Assembly (NCBI GenBank): GCA_951799445.1
Contig: OX637289.1
Location: 3,140,501 to 3,204,500 of the forward strand
Source: Pseudisothecium myosuroides
Taxonomy: Eukaryota; Streptophyta; Bryopsida; Hypnales; Lembophyllaceae
Direction: 5' to 3'
Length of the DNA: 64,000 nt
This document shows, in pieces, positions 61,966 to 64,000 of this stretch (position 1 is the first letter of the stretch; the number at the start of each line of letters is the position of its first letter). Below the pieces are notes generated by a model. It saw only the letters and a program-made list of their open reading frames with translations. It was not told the origin of the DNA and did no database searches. The translations under genes and the position numbers were made by a program.

Positions 61966-62535
61966 TGCCTGGAAGTGCAAATTGAATGGACAAGTTAAAT
62001 TTACAACCTGTAATCTTCAATGTTGCATAAAATGAAAGCATGAATACAAATACACACAACAAGCAATTATGTAAGATGTCCTTTGAAATGAATTCTACAA
62101 ATGAAAATAAGGAAATTATAAGTGAACTGACTAGGATATGAATGGGTCGAGCCTCACCTTCGAAGTTATAACATTTGCAAAAGGGTACCAAAATGATAGA
62201 TACCAAATGGTACCCCCCATTTTGGTACTCTTTAATAAATACATTAATTTAGGAGCAGGATCGAAAACCATTCTAACTCATGAGCACACTCTAACGTCTA
62301 TAAAAAATTGTATTCCAATATAGGTTTCAGAACAAAATTTCAAAAATATTTAGAAATACAATATCAAATCAAAAAGCATTTGTAGTGATAGAATATTTCA
62401 TAGAACACCGACCAGGCATTTGACATGATGTGCTTCAAAACAGAGTTCTAGTAGTGATAATAGAGAAGTCCAAAAAAATAAAAAATGATAAGGACTCCCC
62501 AAGCCTAACCTTAACTTTACTGACTAGAAAACCCC
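61966..62535. repeat. Upstream region of ParB/methyltransferase gene; first array unit
   Basis: A TTCCAG acceptor-like site directly precedes the ATG at 61965, so a leader intron is likely. A weak palindrome AAAGGGTACCAAAATG / CATTTTGGTACTCTTT spans about 62172-62235, and GGTCGAGCCTCACCTT before it matches sequence ahead of the palindrome at 62959. This looks like the most diverged unit of the array. Confidence 0.45.
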
Positions 62536-62536
62536 A

Positions 62537-62652
62537 TCAATAAAGGGTACCCAAATCAAGGGTACCTCTTGGTACCCATAAAAGTGCCGTCGGATCCGAC
62601 GGCCCCTTTATGGGTACCAAGAGGTACCCTTGATTTGGGTACCCTTCATTGA
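62537..62652. repeat. Near-perfect GGTACC/GGATCC palindrome, array unit 2
   Basis: A 116-bp palindrome has arms of about 58 bp and only a few mismatches. Each arm contains AAGGGTACCCAAATCAAGGG and a GGTACC-type site, and the centre is GCCGTCGGATCCGACGGC. The flanks resemble those of the next unit. Confidence 0.85.
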
Positions 62653-62958
62653 CTATATGAACTTAAGGTCAATTCTTGATACCAATTTCACTCATTTTCA
62701 CTTTCTAATGGTTATAAGTAAGAAGGATTCCAACGAAGGTGTGAAAACATACATTCACAATTATTTTGATATACATTGTTAAATGAAGAATCCAAAAGAG
62801 TATGTACAGAAACAATATTTCATAAAAATCCAGACCAAGAGTTTGGTATGATGTCTTTCAAAAGTGAGTTCCAAAAGTGATAATAGAAGAATCAAAAAAA
62901 CATATATGATAACAAGGGGTCAAGCCTCACCTCTACTTTCATGACAGAATAAACATGC

Positions 62959-63072
62959 TAATGAAGTGTACCCAAATGAGGGGTACCTCCTGGTACCTAT
63001 AAAATGGCCGTCGGATCCGACGGAGCTTTTATAGGTACCAAGAGGTACCCCTCATTTGGGTACACTTCATTA
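62959..63072. repeat. Near-perfect GGTACC/GGATCC palindrome, array unit 3
   Basis: A 114-bp palindrome contains TAATGAAGTGTACCCAAATG, GGGGTACC and TGGTACCTATAAAA in the arms and the same CCGTCGGATCCGACGG centre. Its centre lies about 420 bp from that of unit 2, and the surrounding 300 bp align loosely between units. Confidence 0.85.
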
Positions 63073-63540
63073 GGTTTATAAATTTAGGATAATTTTTTGA
63101 TATTAAATCTAGCTACTTTTCACACTCTAACCTGTATCAAATAAAAGAATACCAACATAGATTTCGAAATACAAATTCACATTCATTTCAAAATCACAAA
63201 GTCAAGTAATGATTTCAACAATAAATGCATAGAAATGATATTGCAGAGAAGATTTCCAATAGAACTAGGATAATGGTTTCAAGAATAGGCACAACAAAAA
63301 GTATCGAAGTCCGCAACCTCCTATCTAAATAGAATTTGAAATGCATAATAAAATTCTCTTTAAAGAGAATTGTAATTTTAAAACTTCAAAACGTTGAACA
63401 CTTATTTCGTAGAGTGCAATTCTAGTTATCATCTGAGACTGAAACTAGAGTAAAATTATTTAATGCTTATAGTTCAAATATGATAGTTAAAAATTTAAGA
63501 TTATATGTAACTTGCAGCTTAAAAAAAAATTCACAAAGTA
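63073..63540. other. AT-rich spacer
   Basis: No gene is seen. The first 100 bases continue the array unit; the rest is unremarkable. Confidence 0.45.
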
Positions 63541-63548
63541 CTACCAAC

Positions 63549-63825
63549 CAGCCCTTTTTTTAAGCTTTTTGAGAAAGTGCCAGGATGGCGAACACTTAAA
63601 ACTTGGTGGAGCATTGCATTTCTACATTCATCCATCTTTTGGACCAAAAATCACTTTTCTATCAAATTCATACACTTTTTCATCCAAATTTGACAACTTC
63701 AACTACATTTTGTATATAAATGAAAAAAATCTGGCAAAAAAAGATTACTTTTATCTGGCAAAAAAAAGACATTTACTTTTGAAATGGTGAAATCTGGCCC
63801 CACGGTGCCACTAAAAAAAGGGCTG
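63549..63825. mobile_element. hAT-type non-autonomous element with 8-bp target duplication
   Basis: The ends are CAGCCCTTTTTTTA and the inverse TAAAAAAAGGGCTG. CTACCAAC is present on both sides (63541-63548 and 63826-63833), an exact 8-bp duplication. Short TIRs beginning CAG with 8-bp duplications are typical of hAT. The 277-bp interior contains a partial open frame but no transposase-like sequence. Confidence 0.82.
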
Positions 63826-63833
63826 CTACCAAC

Positions 63834-64000
63834 TGTAATTAATAATCCAGAATATAATTAAGAATATTTGTTAAAAACACTTGAACTAAATATAAGAATA
63901 ATTCAAATAGAACATAATTTATAACTGAATTTTAAGAAATAAGAAATAAAATAATTGAAATTCATAATTTAAAATAATATCAAAGTAAAACAAATAATAA
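63834..64000. other. AT-rich window end
   Basis: I see no feature in this final stretch. Confidence 0.5.

Noticed and set aside
62537..63072. Possible CRISPR-like repeat array
   Set aside because: Only two or three palindromic units at about 420-bp spacing in a eukaryotic context; repeat and spacer sizes do not fit CRISPR.

Overview
The window looks like nuclear DNA of a land plant, most probably a seedless one (bryophyte, lycophyte or fern). Gene introns are GT-AG and often short. Recognisable plant families include a plastid mitoferrin-like carrier and an AVT6-type vacuolar amino-acid transporter. AT-rich, transposon-dense spacers separate GC-richer gene islands. The seedless placement is inference, from two poorly described plant families and from a ParB/methyltransferase gene I do not associate with seed plants.

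Layout. 1.28-5.25 kb: an eight-exon TPR-like gene (+). 5.95-8.59 kb: two minus-strand genes, a 167-aa protein ending in a CaaX-like box and a two-exon membrane protein, with only 64 bp between the stop of one and the ATG of the next. 9-18 kb: transposon-rich spacer. 18.69-20.80 kb: a four-exon mitoferrin-like carrier (+). 21-36 kb: long spacer with nested TTAA-flanked elements, CACTA-, Emigrant- and foldback-type MITEs, a decayed gene of unknown function (28.7-29.6 kb) and an apparently intact single-exon COX7a-like gene (26.4 kb). 36.6-40.7 kb: a five-exon AVT6-like transporter whose upstream region carries three copies of a CCACGTCA-containing module, a G-box and a TATA box. 43.4-45.6 kb: an F-box/kelch pseudogene split by two transposons. 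47-56 kb: more repeats, otherwise little.

The most unusual locus is 56.7-62.0 kb (-): twelve CDS exons whose splice phases all agree. They encode about 1,225 residues joining an acidic N-terminus, a ParB-like domain (DGIHR box) and a C-terminal beta-class amino-DNA-methyltransferase fold (motif IV-like DCPD before motif I-like FDCSASTGA). One in-frame TAG lies between the ParB-like and methyltransferase parts. Upstream is a degenerate array of about 400-bp units, each holding a palindrome rich in GGTACC; two of these are centred on CGGATCCG. A related palindrome sits in one of the gene's introns. A ParB-like protein beside repeated palindromes suggests a protein/site pair.

A second theme is a set of non-autonomous elements flanked by TTAA with CCCCTAA-type ends (at least eleven copies, three terminal subfamilies, nested and end-to-end). 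They have the hallmarks of piggyBac-type transposition. No transposase gene is visible in the window.

All gene models and repeat alignments were built by eye, so splice sites and domain names need database and transcript support.
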